Assembly (NCBI GenBank): GCA_943372215.1
Contig: CALRXU020000002.1
Coordinates: 124,001 to 188,000 of the forward strand
From: UBA6183 sp943372215
Lineage (GTDB): Bacteria; Bacteroidota; Bacteroidia; UKL13-3
DNA: 64,000 nt
Direction of reading: 5' to 3'
A model generated the notes under the pieces. The model made no database searches. It worked only from the letters and a program-made list of their open reading frames with translations, and had not been told where the DNA came from. Numbering within the stretch: the first letter of the stretch is position 1; each line of letters opens with the position of its first letter. Position numbers and translations under genes: made by a program. This document shows, one piece after another, positions 61,712-64,000 of this stretch.

Positions 61712-62566
61712 TCAGCATCCAACACTTGTATGCCCTCCAATTGGCTTTACTATTTCTCCATTGTCTGCTGGTTTTGATAAATAAATTGTCGGACTCGTTG
61801 CATTGTAATGGCTTGAAGTATCTATTATTAAGTCTAAAATTCCATCTCCATCAATGTCGCCTGCAAAAATTAAGTCTATCATTTGGTCGTTAAAACTTGG
61901 TTGGGCAACAAGAAGGCTTGTGTGTTGTTGTCCTTTGATTGTTGCAGTTAAATAAAGTTTGTAATTCCAAACTTCATACCATTCCGGATCGTCTTGAACT
62001 TTCTTTTTGCCGCCAATCGCAATTATTTCATAGTTTATGCCTAAATAGCTAATTCGTAATGTATCGCCAGGTAAGATTTGTTTTTTTGATAGAATGGCTT
62101 CTTGAACATTATGAGGTGTTAAAAATTTTGAAGCCTCAATTAAAATAATTGAAGTGTCCTTGTTTATAGTTTGAACTTCCCAACCTGATTTTTCAGTTTC
62201 ATTATCGTCAACAAATCCATCATACACTTTTTTTGTTTTTAATGTTGTTTCTGCAAGATAAAAACCTGCTTTACCGTGAAAGAGTCCCAACCATTTTTCT
62301 TTACTAGCATTATCCCAAACTTCTTCACTATGAAATGTCCCAACAGTCAATATTTTAGTGGAGAAGTTACTGTCAATAGGGAAAATAGAATAGTCGTAAG
62401 TAATAGTGTCATCATCTACAGTATTCATAGCGGTAGCAGCACCTGTTAAGGTGTCAATCGTTGTGGCTATATTTTCCGTATTATGTTGTTTGCTATTATT
62501 GTAGCAAGCTATCAGTCCGAAAACGGCAATTGTAAATGATAATATAGTCTGTTTAATGCTCGTCAT
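61712..62566 (-). CDS. Hypothetical lipoprotein with one FG-GAP-like calcium loop
   Basis: About 284 residues starting at MTSIKQTILS with lipobox LIAC near residue 18. The mature part is mostly beta with no recognised family until LIFAGDIDGDGILDLIID near residue 245, an FG-GAP/VCBS-like DxDxDG loop like those of the gene at 47329. A GTG at 62590 would extend it by eight residues, but the ATG fits the signal peptide better. Its 3' end is next to a copy of the interspersed repeat. Confidence 0.65.
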   Translation of the reverse strand: MTSIKQTILSFTIAVFGLIACYNNSKQHNTENIATTIDTLTGAATAMNTVDDDTITYDYSIFPIDSNFSTKILTVGTFHSEEVWDNASKEKWLGLFHGKAGFYLAETTLKTKKVYDGFVDDNETEKSGWEVQTINKDTSIILIEASKFLTPHNVQEAILSKKQILPGDTLRISYLGINYEIIAIGGKKKVQDDPEWYEVWNYKLYLTATIKGQQHTSLLVAQPSFNDQMIDLIFAGDIDGDGILDLIIDTSSHYNATSPTIYLSKPADNGEIVKPIGGHTSVGC

Positions 62567-62780
62567 AAAATACCCTAATTTGTTTGACACTCATACTTTG
62601 CAACACCAACCTTAAGTTGACAAAAAATCCTGATCCATGCAGAATAAGATATAATCCTTTGCTGCTGGCTAATCCTTTCGTCTGGTTGCATGATTATTCC
62701 AAATGTAACCAAAACCGAACATCTAATAGCTTTATTACTTTAACTCTTTTTACTAATCCTTATTAATTGATACCGTTACG

Positions 62781-63785
62781 CTAAATATGATGTAACTCAA
62801 AAGCATATTCATAACTGATTACGCTTTTGTCTTTTGCATTTTTCTTCCAAGCTTCTTCTAAATGGCTTAATTCAATGATGTTGTTGGTGCTTGTTTCTTT
62901 AAACACATTGGCTACTTTTTCTAAGGTGTTTAATTCGTTTTCTGAAAACAATGCTGCATTAAACTTCCTGTTTTTGTTTGCTTTAAATTGCTCGCCCGTG
63001 TGGCCGTTTGCAAATTCGGTGGTGTAAATGGTGATGTCGTTTTTGTTGGCCAAATACTCAAATATGCTTTGAAAATTGTTGGGTACTGGTCCCATATCAA
63101 TGGCTTTGTAACGCACACCGCTTATTGAAAAACAACTTTGTTTAAACATGAAGAAATCAGCATAAAACAATAGCTTGTTCATCTTGGTTTTAAATGGTGC
63201 TAGTTTGTCCGAAAAATAAACCACCATTTCCGTAAATTTTTCAAAGTTGGGGTTTCTGTAACCTGAGTAAATATCTGCTAAATGATTGCCCAATAAATAT
63301 TCTTTGTAGTGCCAATCAAACATGTTCTTTTTCTTTTCGTCTGCCAGCAACTGTGCTTTTTGCGCATTTTTGGCTTTGGTTTTATCATCTAATGTGGCAC
63401 ACAACCTTACCATTTCAACAAAAATGGTAGGCTCGTCCACCATTTGAATCAGTTTAGCGTTGGCTACACTGGGCATTTCGCCTGCTTCGTACTGGCGGTA
63501 AGTGTTTACACCAAACCCTAAAATTTCCGACATCCTTGCAGCTGATAAACCATATTTTTCACGAATGCTGATGATTTCATCCGGAAACGGGATGTTAAAT
63601 TTGTTGCGGTATTGGTTATACACCTGATTCATGTTCACCTCATCTAATGCTGTGGTGGTAAACTGTTCTCCACTATCTTCACATTTGTAATAATGAAAAA
63701 CAATTTCAAATGTTTCCTTTCTAAAATCCATCGACCTGCGTTCTTTGGTCAATTTCATTGTTGCACCTGTTATTGGACTTTTCAT
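62781..63785 (-). CDS. Toxin-antitoxin antitoxin: degenerate YgiT-type N-terminus, HTH and Panacea (DUF4065) domain
   Basis: The 334-residue protein has a YgiT/MqsA-like N-terminus in which three of four zinc cysteines are replaced (KSPITG for CPxCG; YKCEDSGE for CxxCG). A helix-turn-helix follows over about 65-120 (IISIREKYGLSAARMSEILG, YRQYEAGEMP), then a C-terminal Panacea/SocA-like domain (MNKLLFYADFFMFKQ, AIDMGPVPNNF). Panacea proteins neutralise toxins, and MqsA-type proteins also repress their operon. The toxin-like gene ends 7 bases upstream of this start, giving a toxin-first operon as in mqsRA. Confidence 0.8.
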   Translation of the reverse strand: MKSPITGATMKLTKERRSMDFRKETFEIVFHYYKCEDSGEQFTTTALDEVNMNQVYNQYRNKFNIPFPDEIISIREKYGLSAARMSEILGFGVNTYRQYEAGEMPSVANAKLIQMVDEPTIFVEMVRLCATLDDKTKAKNAQKAQLLADEKKKNMFDWHYKEYLLGNHLADIYSGYRNPNFEKFTEMVVYFSDKLAPFKTKMNKLLFYADFFMFKQSCFSISGVRYKAIDMGPVPNNFQSIFEYLANKNDITIYTTEFANGHTGEQFKANKNRKFNAALFSENELNTLEKVANVFKETSTNNIIELSHLEEAWKKNAKDKSVISYEYAFELHHI

Positions 63786-63792
63786 AGTTCTT

Positions 63793-64000
63793 TTATTTTA
63801 AAGGATAATTCATGTTGTGTTGTGCCAAGTGAAAGGAAATGCAGATGACACTGCTGCCCATTGCTCCCATAGTAATTTTAATATAGACTTCCTTTTTCTT
63901 CACTGTTTTACCAAACACCCACATGTTTGCACCTCCATAGAGTTGCTCTGCCAATGGTCCTTCGCTGTAATCTTTGGTTTCTAGTGTTTCCAAAATGGCT
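63793..64000 (-). CDS. MqsR-like toxin, C-terminal fragment (runs off the window)
   Basis: The minus-strand frame is open to base 64000, so about 69 C-terminal residues are seen and the N-terminus is outside. The block DYSEGPL, then MWVFGK, EVYIKITMG and VICISFHLA resembles the end of MqsR-family toxins, whose last strands read VYLKIT and VLIVSF. MqsR is an mRNA interferase. Identification rests on this similarity from memory and on the antitoxin-like gene 7 bases downstream. The TTG at 63993 is probably not the start. Confidence 0.6.
   Translation of the reverse strand, partial: AILETLETKDYSEGPLAEQLYGGANMWVFGKTVKKKEVYIKITMGAMGSSVICISFHLAQHNMNYPLK

Overview
The window is almost certainly chromosomal DNA of a member of the Bacteroidota. 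The coding sequence is AT-rich. It carries a PorP/SprF-like outer-membrane protein and a giant adhesin with a gliding-type (CHU_C, type B) C-terminal signal, both specific to type IX secretion. It also carries two TonB-dependent receptors with CarboxypepD-regulatory domains, a beta-propeller hybrid-style histidine kinase, DUF4386 and DUF2461 proteins, and TAnnTTTG-like -7 boxes. No rRNA, tRNA, CRISPR array or transposase gene was seen. Genus cannot be read from the sequence.

Region 1 (1-17136, all plus strand) is a dense biosynthetic cluster. It holds TylF-type methyltransferase and nucleotide-sugar-transferase-like proteins (one is a fusion of the two), two phytanoyl-CoA-dioxygenase-like oxygenases, and a short-chain dehydrogenase. 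It also holds a cytochrome P450 fused to a C-terminal domain bearing a class II terpene-cyclase DxDDTA motif, a UbiA-family membrane prenyltransferase, a transglutaminase-like lipoprotein and a glutamine-dependent asparagine synthetase. A nucleotide-sugar epimerase, two DxD glycosyltransferases and a TMTC-like membrane glycosyltransferase with TPRs complete it. The genes from 2803 to 10566 overlap or lie within 25 bases of each other, so they look like one translationally coupled operon. This is the best candidate for an undescribed system: a glycosylated, oxidised, possibly isoprenoid product.

Region 2 (17133-33265) has a two-component pair (propeller kinase and NarL regulator), a MerR regulator and a minus-strand type IX operon. 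That operon runs in the order ice-binding-like adhesin, SprF/PorP-like protein, OmpA/PD40 protein. An M23 peptidase divergent from alaS and a DUF962 protein follow.

Region 3 (33318-48913, all minus strand) starts with a Crp-type regulator and a TonB receptor controlled by a PAS-LuxR gene, with a perfect palindrome between them. It then becomes an accessory stretch of small unrelated genes (acetyltransferase, AraC regulator, lipoproteins, lactonase, hypotheticals). These are separated by copies of an interspersed repeat and by at least one hairpin with the layout of an integron attC site. I read 41-48 kb as a probable decayed integron-like cassette array.

Region 4 (48914-50110) is about 1.2 kb without genes, holding large palindromes, direct repeats and a CAACCA-rich low-complexity tract. 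Region 5 (50111-62566) has a LytS/LytTR pair next to a second TonB receptor, DUF4386 membrane proteins, a double UspA, an HD protein, a second NarL-type two-component pair and a membrane adenylate cyclase. Region 6 (62781-64000) is a toxin-antitoxin pair: a Panacea/HTH antitoxin whose zinc-finger cysteines are mostly lost, and the C-terminal part of an MqsR-like toxin running off the window.
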